From NCBI GenBank assembly GCA_963680875.1, contig OY804585.1, forward strand, positions 46,855,414 to 46,919,413: a DNA stretch of 64,000 nt, in the 5' to 3' direction. A model generated the notes under the pieces. The model was not told the origin of the DNA. It ran no database searches and worked only from the letters and a program-made list of their open reading frames with translations. A program made the position numbers and the translations under genes. This document shows positions 49,258 to 61,416 of the stretch, piece by piece (the stretch's first letter is position 1; every line of letters begins with the position of its first letter). This DNA is from Bathymodiolus brooksi. Taxonomy: Eukaryota > Mollusca > Bivalvia > Mytilida > Modiolidae.

Positions 49258-52200
49258 AGTTCACCTGGACCAAAGGTCCAGGTGAACTATTGCCATCACT
49301 TGGCGTCTGTAGTCTGTCGTCTGTAAACTTTTCACATTTCAAGCTTCTTCTCCGAAACCACTTGGCCGATTGGAACCGAACTTAGCAGGAATGTTCCTTG
49401 GATGGTCCTCTACAAAGTTACTGTTTTTCGTTCCAGTCGGATATTCAATATGGCTGCCAGGGCCAATAATATGCTCTGATTGGCTGAAATTTCAAAGATC
49501 TTCTTCTCTGAAACTAATGAACTGACTGAACCCAAACTGTAAAGGAATGATCATTGGAATGGCCTTTACCAAGTTACTGTTTTTTATGCCGATCGGAAAT
49601 CCAAGATGGCCGCCATCGCAGGACATAGATTAACATTGGACCCTATGGGAAAATGTTCAAATGCCTTCTTCTCAGAAACTACAAATATGATTAAAGCCAA
49701 ACTGTACATGAATGTTCATTGGATGGTCCTCTACAATCTTAAGGTTTTTTGTTCCGATATGAAATTCAAAATGGCGGCTACGGCAGGACTTAGTTTAACA
49801 TTGGACCCTATGGGAAAAATGTTTCAAAATGCTTCTTCTCTGAAACCACTTGGACAGTTGAAACCAAACTGCCCAGGAATGATCATTGGAAGGTCCTCTA
49901 CAAATTTTTTGTTTTTTATGCCGGTCGGAAATCCAAGATGGCCGCCACCGCAGGACATAGATTAACATTGGACCCTATGGGAAAATATTCAAATGCCTTC
50001 TTCTCAGAAACTACAAATATGATTAAAGCCAAACTGTACATGAATGTTCATTAGATGGTCCTCTACAAACTTTACGTTTTTTGTTCCGGTATGAAATTCA
50101 AAATGGCGGCTACGGCAGGACTTAGTTTAACATTGGACCCTATTGGAAAAATGTTTCAAAACGCTTCTTCTCTGAAACCACTTGGATAATTGAAACCAAA
50201 CTGCATAGGAATGATCATTGGAAGGTCCTCTACAAATTTTATGTTTATTATGCCGATCGGAAATCCAAGATGGCCGCCACCGCAATACATAGATTAACAT
50301 TGGACCCTATGGGAAAATGTTCAAATGCCTTCTTCTCAGAAACTACAAATATGATTAAAGCCAAACTGTACATGAATGTTCATTGGATGGTCCTCTACAA
50401 TCTTAAGGTTTTTTTGTTCCGATATGAAATTCAAAATGGCGGCTACGGCAGGACTTAGTTTAACATTGGACCCTATGGGAAAAATGTTTCAAAATGCTTC
50501 TTCTCTGAAACCACTTGGACAGTTGAAACCAAACTGCCCAGGAATGATCATTGGAAGGTCCTCCACAAATTTTCTGTTTTTTATGCCGATCGGAAATCCA
50601 AGATGGCCGCCACCGCAGGACATAGATTAACATTGGACCCTATGGGAAAATATTCAAATGCCTTCTACTCAGAAACTACAAATATGATTAAAGCCAAACT
50701 GTACATGAATGTTCATTAGATGGTCCTCTACATTCTTTACGTTTTTTGTTCCGGTATGAAATTCAAAATGGCGGCTACGGCAGGACTTAGTTTAACATTG
50801 GACCCTATGGGAAAAATGTTTCAAAACGCTTCTTCTCTGAAACCACTTGGATAATTGAAACCAAACTGCCTAGGAATGATCATTGGAAGGTCCTCTACAA
50901 ATTTTATGTTTTTTATGCCGATCGGAAATCCAAGATGGCCGCCACCGCAATACATAGATTAACATTGGACCCTATGGGAAAATGTTCAAATGCCTTCTTC
51001 TCAGAAACTACAAATATGATTAAAGCCAAACTGTACATGAATGTTCATTGGATGGTCCTCTACAATCTTAAGGTTTTTTGTTCCGATATGAAATTGAAAA
51101 TGGCGGCTACGGCAGGACTTAGTTTAACATTGGACCCTATGGGAAAAATGTTTCAAAATGCTTCTTCTCTGAAACCACTTGGACAGTTGAAACCAAACTG
51201 CCCAGGAATGATCATTGGAAGGTCCTCTACAAATTTTCTGTTTTTTATGCCGATCGGAAATCCAAGATGGCCGCCACCGCAGGACATAGATTAACATTGG
51301 ACCCTATGGGAAAATATTCAAATGACTTCTACTCAGAAACTACAAATATGATTAAAGCCAAACTGTACATGAATGTTCATTAGATGGTCCTCTACAAACT
51401 TTACGTTTTTTGTTCCGGTATGAAATTCAAAATGGCGGCTACAGCAGGACTTAGTTTAACATTGGACCCTATGGGAAAAATGTTTCAAAACGCTTCTTCT
51501 CTGAAACCACTTGGATAATTGAAACCAAACTGCCTAGGAATGATCATTGGAAGGTCCTCTACAAATTTTATGTTTTTTATGTCGATCGGAAATCCAAGAT
51601 GGCCGCCACCGCAGGACATAGATTAACATTGGACCCTATGGGAAAATATTCAAATGCCTTCTACTCAGAAACTACAAATATGATTAAAGCCAAACTGTAC
51701 ATGAATGTTCATTAGATGGTCCTCTACACTTTACGTTTTTTGTTCCGGTATGAAATTGAAAATGGCGGCTACGGCAGGACTTAGTTTAACATTGGACCCT
51801 ATGGGAAAAATGTTTCAAAACGCTTCTTCTCTGAAACCACTTGGATAATTGAAACCAAACTGCCTAGGAATGATCATTGGAAGGTCCTCTACAAATTTTA
51901 TGTTTTTTATGCCGATCGGAAATCCAAGATGGCCGCCACCCCAATACATAGATTAACATTGGACCCTATGGGAAAATGTTCAAATGCCTTCTTCTCAGAA
52001 ACTACAAATATGATTAAAGCCAAACTGTACATGAATGTTCATTGGATGGTCCTCTACAATCTTAAGGTTTTTTGTTCCGATATGAAATTCAAAATGGCGG
52101 CTACGGCAGGACTTAGTTTAACATTGGACCCTATGGGAAAAATGTTTCAAAACGCTTCTTCTCTGAAACCACTTGGACAGTTGAAACCAAACTGCCCAGG

Positions 52201-53186
52201 AATGATCATTGGAAGGTCCTCTACAAATTTTCTGTTTTTTATGCCGGTCGGAAATCCAAGATGGCCGCCACCGCAGGACATAGATTAACATTGGACCCTA
52301 TGGGAAAATATTCAAATGCCTTCTACTCAGAAACTACAAATATGATTAAAGCCAAACTGTACATGAATGTTCATTAGATGGTCCTCTACAAACTTTACGT
52401 TTTTTGTTCCGGTATGAAATTCAAAATGGCGGCTACAGCAGGACTTAGTGTAACATTGGACCCTATGGGAAAAATGTTTCAAAACGCTTCTTCTCTGAAA
52501 CCACTTGGATAATTGAAACCAAACTGCCTAGGAATGATCATTGGAAGGTCCTCTACAAATTTTCTGTTTTTTATGCCGGTCGGAAATCCAAGATGGCCGC
52601 CACCGCAGGACATAGATTAACATTGGACCCTATGGGAAAATGTTCAAATGCCTTCTTCTCAGAAACTACAAATATGATTAAAGCCAAACTGTACATGAAT
52701 GTTCATTGAATGGTCCTCTACAAAATTTACGTTTTTTATTCTGATATGAAATTGAAAATGGCGGCTACGGCAGGACTTAGTTTAACATTGGACCCTATGG
52801 GAAAAATGTTTCAAAATGCTTCTTCTCTGAAACCACTTGGACAGTTGAAACCAAACTGCCCAGGAATGATCATTGGAAGGTCCTCTACAAGGTGTGTGTT
52901 TTTTATGCCGATCGGAAATCCAAGATGGCTGCCACCACAGGTCATAGTATTAACACAGAACCATATGGGGAAAATACAGAAATATATTCTTCTCTGAAGC
53001 TATTGCACTGATTGAACCTAAACTGTGCATCAATCATTGGAAGGTCCTTTACAAACTTTGTGTTTTTTATGTTGATCGTAATTCCAAGATGACTACCACT
53101 GCAGGACATAGTTTTTACATAGGACCAATTGTTTTTTTTTATTACCAGGTGAACGATACAGGCTCTTGAGAGCCTCTGGTTCTTGT
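49258..53186 (+). mobile_element. 3.9-kb hairpin-ended element with large tandem core
   Basis: The 5' end is a hairpin (AGTTCACCTGGACC, then AAAGGTCCAGGTGAAC). The 3' end has AGGTGAACGATACAGGCTCT, then TGAGAGCCTCTGG, with an AGGCTCT/AGAGCCT hairpin. The core, about 49,440-53,110, alternates two related ~165-bp monomers, one marked CCAAGATGGCCGCCACCGCA and the other CAAAATGGCGGCTACGGCA, giving ~332-bp dimers. Open frames of up to 119 codons recur in the core and are repeat by-products. The plan matches molluscan pearl/Helitron-like elements; that class is inference. Confidence 0.8.
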
Positions 53187-53207
53187 TTTATCATTGAAAG
53201 TTTCATA

Positions 53208-53296
53208 TGAATTGAACCTCTTTTAAGAGGTCACCTGTCTTATAAGGCCTCTTTTTCTTTTTTAAAGGGTGACCTCTTAATACAGGTTTGACTGTA
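53208..53296. mobile_element. decayed MITE with GAGGTCACC inverted arms
   Basis: AAGAGGTCACCTGTCTTATA and AAAGGGTGACCTCTTAATAC are inverted. The right end ACAGGTTTGACTGTA resembles ends of TA-inserting MITEs. The left end is not clear. Confidence 0.5.
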
Positions 53297-53343
53297 TATT
53301 ATTTGAAAAGCAAAAAACTTTCTGTCAGACTTTAATTGTTGGG

Positions 53344-53590
53344 ATAGGGGGCCATCGTGGTCGTGATCGTATGGTAGTTGGATTTACAACCAATCAGTGT
53401 CTATCACTACTATAGTTGTGAGTGCGAATCCTGTTTAGGCGAGGTGTACTCGATGCAACATTATGTTATAAAGTTTGTCAGTGACTTGTGGCAGGGTGGT
53501 GGTTTTCTCGGGGTACTCAGGTTTCCTCCACCAATATAACTACCTGCCACGATATAACTGAAATATTGCTGAAAGTGGCATTAAACACAA
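53344..53590 (+). mobile_element. S1-family SINE between ~60-bp direct repeats
   Basis: The head GGGGGCCATCGTGGTCGTGA, box B-like GTGAGTGCGAATCCTG and tail GAAAGTGGCATTAAACAC are present. Flanking blocks 53281-53343 and 53591-53649 are diverged copies (TACAGGTTTGACT, TTGAAAA, CAGACTTTAATTGTTGGG). Confidence 0.85.
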
Positions 53591-53649
53591 TACAGGTTTG
53601 ACTATTATTTGAAAATCAAGGAGCTTTTCATCAGACTTTAATTGTTGGG

Positions 53650-54157
53650 CATTAATCTTATTCTGTACAGTCAGTAAGTTTAATGTTTAATTCTTATTGA
53701 GAAATCAGCCATTAGTTGACACACTAAACAAAACAGGACAAGCAATATGTAGTAGGCTATCTTAAATATACTTTACAAATGGATCAAATTGTCTGGTTAA
53801 CTACACATTTTAATTGATCATGTGTCAATATTAGTATTAAAAAGTGTATAGTTCTTTTTAACAATTACTTGAGAACAAGTCCAGTCCTGGTAAATAATTA
53901 CTATAAAAGTTAAGCTGCACTAGTAAGGTGTTTTATAAATTTATTGATATTTTTCTATCAAGGATTAGAACCAAGTCTTATGTAATGATAAAAAAAAGGG
54001 GTACAAATCAAGAAAAAAAACCTTAGGATATGTTTTGAAAGAAAGATAGATGTATCAGAAAATCTTACATTTGTGCCCATAGAATAGATCTGTACATTTA
54101 AAGTCGTTTATAGAAGAAATTAATTTGGATGGAACAAACAATAGAGGTTTTCTTTTA
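53650..54157. other. AT-rich noncoding stretch
   Basis: No gene or element is recognised. Confidence 0.4.
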
Positions 54158-54159
54158 TA

Positions 54160-54400
54160 GTTGGATTTAGAACTACCTACACAATCAGTGCCTATCACCA
54201 CTAATGTTAAGAGTTCAAATTCTGTTCAGGCGAGGTAAACTCTATACAACATTATGTGATAAAGTTTGTTAGTGACTTGCGACAGGTCAGTGGTTTTCCC
54301 CGGGTACTCCGGTTTCCTCGACCAATAAAACTGACCGCCACAATATAAATGGAATATTGTTGAAAGTGGCATTAAACACCATAAACCAACCAACTAACCT
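54160..54400 (+). mobile_element. 5'-truncated S1-family SINE
   Basis: It starts at AGTTGGATTTAGAACTACCT and lacks the GTCGTGGTCGTG head. The box B-like AAGAGTTCAAATTCTG is mutated. The tail is GTGGCATTAAACACCATAAA and CCAACCAACTAACC. Confidence 0.85.
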
Positions 54401-55183
54401 AATTCTAATATTTTGATGATTACCTGCAAGTTAAAATCTAAATTCTGTCATCAATAAATGATCTATTGCCCAACCTGAAAGTCAACACCTTTTAATATCT
54501 AGTATAACAATAACTCCACCAAAATTATATTATTATAGGTTCACTTAAGCTTCAACCTGGATTTAGATATACAATGTATATATATTTCTTTATTCTCTAG
54601 ATCAAATTATACAATTTTGAATAATTTGGTTTGATAAACTAATCAAAATAATCATGAGAAATGATGAAACAAGAGAGGAGGGGGGGGGGGAGAAGTAATA
54701 GACAGAAGTTGAATAATTGGGCTGTCGGGAAATGATAGAATTAAAGCAATATGGGATGCCATTATAATGTCTTGGGGGGGAAAGCCAACATCGGCTAAGG
54801 TTATCTATGCATGAATGAAAAAAACCATAGGTTTAATAATGATTACATTAATTAGGAACTATAAATTTCAGTAATTAATATATCTCATAAACCATATTAA
54901 ATTTTTTTAAGTTGAATCAATAAATGATCTACTACCAAACCTCAAGTTAACACCTTTTAAAGAATTTATCAATTATCATCAAAGTGAGTTGTTATTAAGA
55001 TTTTTAATATGTTTGATCAAGTTCAATAATATATATAAAAAAATCAATATATATATAGAAATGAGGGCTGAAGATGGGTCATCAGTGACAGCAACTTTTA
55101 ACTGCCACTGAAAAAGTATGGTGAGTTGGGTCAAATCAACAAATTTAGTCTTTTGTAGCAGCTACAATGTGCCTTTTTTCTCT
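54401..55183. other. AT-rich noncoding stretch with part of a dispersed repeat
   Basis: 54,760-54,900 holds the right part of the repeat family of 1778-2570, including CGGCTAAGGTTATCTATGC. A G-run starts at about 54,680. Confidence 0.5.
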
Positions 55184-55610
55184 CGAAATATACAAAAGAG
55201 GTCTGTAGCGAAATATACAAAAGAGGTCTTTAGCAAAATATACAAAAGAGGTCTTTAGCAAAATATACAAAAGAGGTCTTTAGTAAAATATACAAAAGAG
55301 GTCTTTAGCAATATATACAAAAGAGGTCTTTAGCAAAATATACAAAAGAGGTCTTTAGCAAAATATACAAAAGAGGTCTTTAACAAAATATACAAAAGAG
55401 GTCTTTAGCAAAATATACAAAAGAGGTCTTTAGCAATATATACAAAAGAGGTCTTTAGCAAAATATACAAAAGAGGTCTTTAGCAAAATATACAAAAGAG
55501 GTCTTTAGCGAAATATACAAAAGAGGTCTGTAGCGAAATATACAAAAGAGGTCTGTAGCGAAATATACAAAAGAGGTCTTTAGCAAATTATACAAAAGAG
55601 GTCTTTAGCA
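55184..55610 (+). repeat. 25-bp tandem repeat, 17 copies
   Basis: The unit is AAAATATACAAAAGAGGTCT, then TTAGC. Variants with GTAGCG cluster at both ends of the array, and those with TTAGCA in the middle. Confidence 0.95.
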
Positions 55611-56736
55611 TGCAAGGAACATGTCACTCTCGAAACACATTACCCACTATGATCCACGGTCAGGCTTTTCGTATTATAATATGACAAGCACCCCCCCTCC
55701 CCAAATCGACGGGCTCTCCCTATCCATCACCCAGAGATGTGCTGAGCAGCTCTATGGGTTAGAGCCATGGGAACATTCACCACTACCCAGTATTGTCTTT
55801 AGCCTAGACTAGATATTTATTAATGTATGTAGAAAACTAATTTTACCGACTCCTTTTTTGTCTATCTTTTCTTTAAAACCTGATAAAACAAATCACCAGG
55901 TAATATAGTTTGAAGTGATCAACCTATATATCTATAGTCTTGTCGTTCTATTCAACAGGTTATGATTACATCAGTAACACCTTTTAATAAAATTCTTAAT
56001 CAATATCAGTGAGTTGCTAGCTATTGCTTTTATATGGGTATATGTCTTGTAAGGTATCGGGGGTTTTTAATGGTCGGTGATAAAATGAACAAGTTGTTAA
56101 ATTGATGATTATAAGAAGGATATAATACAGTAGGACTGGTTATTTGTAATAATCTTGTGTTAAATAGGTGGTCGTTATTGTATTATTAGAATAAAAGGAT
56201 GGCTATATATTTTCCCACTGAGACTTTAAATTCTCATCTGTTTAATCATGAATAAAAAAAAAAGAGGATAATCTCTACTCAAATTGTAAGTTTTTAATAC
56301 ATATAATTATATGGATTGTATACATGTATAAGGTTTGAAAACATTTGTGTTGTTGACATTTTATGTGGGGCCGACATGAACCATGACACAACAACTGTCA
56401 AAACGTCTGCTGACAGAATGTTCTTAAGTTTCTTGTTAATTTTTAATTTTTTTATTTGGGTATTGTGTTTAAATTATTTATAGTTTTTGTTAAAAGTTAT
56501 AAAAACACAATATTTTTACACACCTTTATATTTAATTTGGAACTGAACACAAAAACTTTTTCTCTTTTACAAGTACATGTCTACTCAATTTTTCTTCTAT
56601 TTAACCCATGGATTATATTATACTACTGATCATATATTATTACTAATGTTGGAAACCACCTTAAATTATTTTCTTATTTGTTCTTGAGGATTTCTTAACT
56701 TGCTTATATCCTGAAACAAAATTTAATGTCCAAATG
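55611..56736. other. noncoding stretch with one GC-richer frame
   Basis: 55621-55812 is a 63-codon plus-strand frame, clearly GC-richer than its surroundings (starts MSLSKHITHYDPRSG). No domain is recognised; it may be an exon relic. The rest is AT-rich. Confidence 0.35.
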
Positions 56737-58253
56737 TGAAGAGTTATTAGACAAATGAGTGTACTGTTGGAGTAATGTAAAGAGTTATTAGACAAATGAG
56801 TGTACTGTTGGAGTAATGTAAAGAGTTATTAGACAAATGAGTGTACTGTTGGAGTAATGTGAAGAGTTATTAGACAAATGAGTGTACTGTTGGAGTAATG
56901 TGAAGAGTTATTAGACAAATGAGTGTACTGTTGGAGTAATGTGAAGAGTTATTAGACAAATGAGTGTACTGTTGGAGTAATGTGAAGAGTTATTAGACAA
57001 ATGAGTGTACTGTTGGAGTAATGTAAAGAGTTATTAGACAAATGAGTGTACTGTTGGAGTAGTGTGAAGAGTTATTAGACAAATGAGTGTACTGTTGGAG
57101 TAATGTAAAGAGTTATTAGACAAATGAGTGTACTGTTGGAGTAATGTGAAGAGTTATTAGACAAATGAGTGTACTGTTGGAGTAATGTGAAGAGTTATTA
57201 GACAAATGAGTGTACTGTTGGAGTAATGTGAAGAGTTATTAGACAAATGAGTGTACTGTTGGAGTAATGTAAAGAGTTATTAGACAAATGAGTGTACTGT
57301 TGGAGTAATGTAAAGAGTTATTAGACAAATGAGTGTACTGTTGGAGTAATGTGAAGAGTTATTAGACAAATGAGTGTACTGTTGGAGTAATGTAAAGAGT
57401 TATTAGACAAATGAGTGTACTGTTGGAGTAATGTAAAGAGTTATTAGACAAATGAGTGTACTGTTGGAGTAATGTAAAGAGTTATTAGACAAATGCAAAT
57501 GAGTGTACTGTTGGAGTAATGTAAAGAGTTATTAGACAAATGAGTGTACTGTTGGAGTAATGTAAAGAGTTATTAGACAAATGAGTGTACTGTTGGAGTA
57601 ATGTAAAGAGTTATTAGACAAATGAGTGTACTGTTGGAGTAATGTGAAGAGTTATTAGACAAATGAGTGTACTGTTGGAGTAATGTGAAGAGTTATTAGA
57701 CAAATGAGTGTACTGTTGGAGTAATGTGAAGAGTTATTAGACAAATGAGTGTACTGTTGGAGTAATGTAAAGAGTTATTAGACAAATGAGTGTACTGTTG
57801 GAGTAATGTGAAGAGTTATTAGACAAATGAGTGTACTGTTGGAGTAATGTAAAGAGTTATTAGACAAATGAGTGTACTGTTGGAGTAATGTGAAGAGTTA
57901 TTAGACAAATGAGTGTACTGTTGGAGTAATGTGAAGAGTTATTAGACAAATGAGTGTACTGTTGGAGTAATGTGAAGAGTTATTAGACAAATGAGTGTAC
58001 TGTTGGAGTGATGTGAAGAGTTATTAGACAAATGAGTGTACTGTTGGAGTAATGTAAAGAGTTATTAGACAAATGAGTGTACTGTTGGAGTAATGTGAAG
58101 AGTTATTAGACAAATGAGTGTACTGTTGGAGTAATGTAAAGAGTTATTAGACAAATGAGTGTACTGTTGGAGTAATGTAAAGAGTTATTAGACAAATGAG
58201 TGTACTGTTGGAGTAATGTGAAGAGTTATTAGACAAATGAGTGTACTGTTGGA
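56737..58253. repeat. 41-bp minisatellite, about 37 copies
   Basis: The unit is GAGTGTACTGTTGGAGTAAT, then GTAAAGAGTTATTAGACAAA, then T, with a common GTGAAGAG variant. One unit near 57,490 has an extra 6 bp (CAAATG). Confidence 0.96.
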
Positions 58254-58525
58254 GGTTATGGGTTAGGATTATGGTGTTTAAACCAATAAAACTGAATGCC
58301 ACAATATAACTGAAATAGTGTTGAAAGTTGAGGTCAGTTTTATTAGTGGAGGAAACCCAGACTACCAATGAGAACTGACCTGCCACAAGTCTTGATCACA
58401 TAATGTTGTATCGAGCACACCTCGCCTGAGCAGGATTCAAACTCACAACTTTAGTGGTGAGAGGCACTGATATAATAGCTAGTTGTAAATCCAACTCCCA
58501 TGCAATCACGACCACAACGGCCCCC
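58254..58525 (-). mobile_element. rearranged S1-family SINE inserted in the 41-bp array
   Basis: TGTACTGTTG lies at both edges (58242-58251 and 58526-58535) and belongs to the array unit. From the tail inward, 58,281-58,330 is in plus orientation while the flanking parts are minus, so a ~50-bp internal piece is inverted. The head complement AATCACGACCACAACGGCCC closes it. Confidence 0.85.
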
Positions 58526-58535
58526 TGTACTGTTG

Positions 58536-60710
58536 ATGGTTGTCTGTGATCTTATATATTTACAACACATCCTTGCTTATGATCTGACAAAAAAAAATTA
58601 TTACTTTGTAATGCAAGATGGAATCTGATGGGTGTCGAGAAAAAAAACACATTTATTATGATCAACTTTTAAAATATAGAATAAGATGTCCCCTCCCTAA
58701 TCAATTGCTTCTGCTAAAGAAATTAATTTTATTTGAAATGAAAATTATGTATGTGTTGTACATGACATATTCTATTACCAGATTCCTTCTCCATTTCTAT
58801 TGAAAGATAATTTCAACTTATAGCCAAAGAAAGTCCACTTTAAAATAGAAAAATTTAAATATCCAGAAATTAATTGTTTAAACCTTGAATATTTGTAATT
58901 CAAACATCATGTCCGCAGAGAAAATATTTTCTTTTCCAAACAGGGTGAGAAGTAGTAACAACATTGACAAAGGCCTATCCTTCCATTTTAAATTTCAATT
59001 GAGTAAATTCTTGAACAAATTAAATAGTTTTAAACAAGGTGGTTTCTTAATAACTTGATCAATATGGTTAATGTTTAATATAAGAAAACCTGTGCATGTG
59101 TACTTATAATACTGTGTGTGTTTGATATACGGACAGAATTTTATAAGATATGGTCTTTTCTTACACTTAGAACTTACATGTTATTGACAATATTGTTAAA
59201 CTTGTCAATCAGGACCGATATTTGTACTTATAGAGAAAAAAATGTTGTCCAGAATTTTTTTTAACTAGTCTAGACATGCCATTATAAAACTTTGTTAAAA
59301 CAGGTAAATTTACTTTAAAAATCTATAGTGGAAGACTGCATTAAAGACTAAAGGAAATGAAAAGTAGTTATAAATACACCCTTTGTTATTAGAAGCATAA
59401 ATAAATACTGTGAAAGTACTTTTATTCGTAGCCACCAATTTTCGTGGTTTCTATAAAATACAGTGATCCTTGGGTACTTGAATTCATGGTTTTAAACACT
59501 ACAGATAACACTCATGGGAAAATTGTATTTTGTCAGATTTTTATTTTGTGGTTTATGCAGATCACGAAATTCATGAAAATTAATGATTTCACAGTAATTT
59601 TCATTTATTGAAACTGAGTTATATATGACAAACTCAACCAATTTTGTTTATGAATAAAAACGTAGATATGTATGTTTCTGGAATACTCTGCCTTCATGGG
59701 GTATATGCTCACAGTTGAAAGATTGGAAAGCCAAATAATTTTAAAATCATTTGGGAGCAAGAAAACAAAAGGGCCTTAACACGATAACCAAAATCAACTA
59801 GGGTCAGCCATACCTAAGGGAGGAGAGACTTATTTTAATAATCATTTAAGATTATTTAGGAAATGTAAATTTCAATGACATAATAAACTGTTTCAGTGCT
59901 GAGACACTGACTACTTGGCGTTTCCTCTGGGACTAATAGTTCACAAGCAGAAGCATTGATCTATTGAATCTGATTCTTGTTGAACTAAATAACCAGGCTG
60001 CAATCTTAGCCAACAGTCTTATCAATGAGACCCTCTTTGTCAGCAGTTGTTGGCACTCATCATGGAATCATTAAAGAATTAAATAAAGAAACAGTCACTC
60101 CAACATACTGCTCTTTGCCAGCTCATGAAATCGAAAAAGAATTAAATAAAGAAACAAAGAATGGATTTCTCAGAGCATTATCTTGTATTGAAGGCAAAGC
60201 CTGAGATGTGAGATATGAGTAGTTCATTTCGAGCAAAATATACACAAAGAAAAAGGTTAAGCACCCCCTGATATATTAAACCATAATAACTTATAAGTTA
60301 CACTAAATTTAGATTCTAATATTTATATTGATTATAGCAAGAACAATGTTCCATTAAAAAGATGTACTCACACAGGTGTGACCATTATGTCTAATATCGA
60401 CTAGTCATGCATGTGAACCATACCTCTCACACATTACTCAAAATTCAGTGTGTTCACCCTTCGAATTTAGGTATTTAAGTCTGGTGTTTTAAAAAATTTA
60501 TTCATTCTCAGTAAGCATGGTATAATTTAATTTGATTTGAATATTTCAATCTAATTGGCTAATCCGCCTGGAGAAAATTTTGGTTATACTCGATAACCTG
60601 GGTTGGTATTGTGATGTCACCAATGTGTTCATCCGCCAACGACAAATTCAAATAGTCATATGAAATAATCGTAATTTATATCGAGGAATCATTAAATTTT
60701 GTAAAAATTA
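58536..60710. other. AT-rich noncoding stretch with one whole dispersed repeat copy
   Basis: 59680-59900 is an unexpanded copy of the 1778-2570 repeat (GAAAGATTGGAAAGCC, GGGCCTTAACACGATAACC, GGAAATGTAAATTTC). GAATTAAATAAAGAAACA occurs twice near 60,080 and 60,140. No gene is supported. Confidence 0.5.
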
Positions 60711-60719
60711 AATTATAAA

Positions 60720-60858
60720 GAATATTTGAAATTGTTGAACTTGCATAACCTGGTTTGGGTCAGTCTACGCTTTTCATAAACCGCTTCGCAGTTTATTTTA
60801 GCGTAAACTGACCCAAACCAAGTTATATCGTATAACCTGTTCAACAATTTCAAATAGT
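60720..60858. mobile_element. fold-back element, ~50-bp arms
   Basis: ATTTGAAATTGTTGAAC is at the left and GTTCAACAATTTCAAAT at the right. Inner arms GGTTTGGGTCAGT and ACTGACCCAAACC pair, and a small hairpin sits in the loop. The right arm has ~9 extra bases. Confidence 0.7.
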
Positions 60859-61189
60859 CCTTAAATATTTTTATTAGTTTATTTATTAAGCCATTTTTTT
60901 TATTTATCCTGCAATCAGTACATTTGCTGTACAAATATGCTATACAAATAAATTTTTGCTTTATTCGTACTAGACGAATAAACTTTTCAGCCTACGAATA
61001 AACTTTCCTGGTACCCTGTAGCTATGTACTGCGGAGGGCGCAAACAAGTATGAAACTGGTACTAATGTAACGCGGACCACGAAGAAGACACCCTTGACAA
61101 CATTTATGAAAGGCGAGGAATGACGCTTGTTTCTGTCCTTTTTGTCTAAATCTGATAAGTTTTCCGACTTTTTTTACATTGCAGGATAA
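60859..61189. other. noncoding stretch
   Basis: A 76-codon minus-strand frame (61022-61252) runs into the next fold-back and has no recognised domain. Confidence 0.35.
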
Positions 61190-61341
61190 ACACAATATAC
61201 GTACATTGTCGGTAAATATAAAATTCATTTGTACTCGCTGCGAAACAGGCATGAAAAGCTCGCCTAAGGCTCGCTATTCTGCCTGTTTCTAAAGCTCGTA
61301 CAAATAAATTTTATATTTACCGACAATGTACGTATATTGTA
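61190..61341. mobile_element. fold-back element, ~64-bp arms
   Basis: The left arm begins ACAATATACGTACATTGTCG and the right arm ends CGACAATGTACGTATATTGT. Pairing continues inward through TAAATATAAAATT and AACAGGC/GCCTGTT. The loop is about 20 nt and GC-rich. Confidence 0.75.
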
Positions 61342-61416
61342 TATATATAAACCCAGCTATTCAATAAAGAAACCAATCTGTATCAATTTACAAATCAAAT
61401 TTGTCATATTTAATTA

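Noticed and set aside
49606..52997. Recurrent 84-119 codon frames beginning MAATAIHRLTLDPMG
   Set aside because: The frames repeat with the tandem core of a mobile element and have no domain; ATGGCCGCC is part of the repeat unit.
1875..58253. CRISPR array
   Set aside because: The arrays have no variable spacers, are eukaryotic in context, and no cas genes are present.
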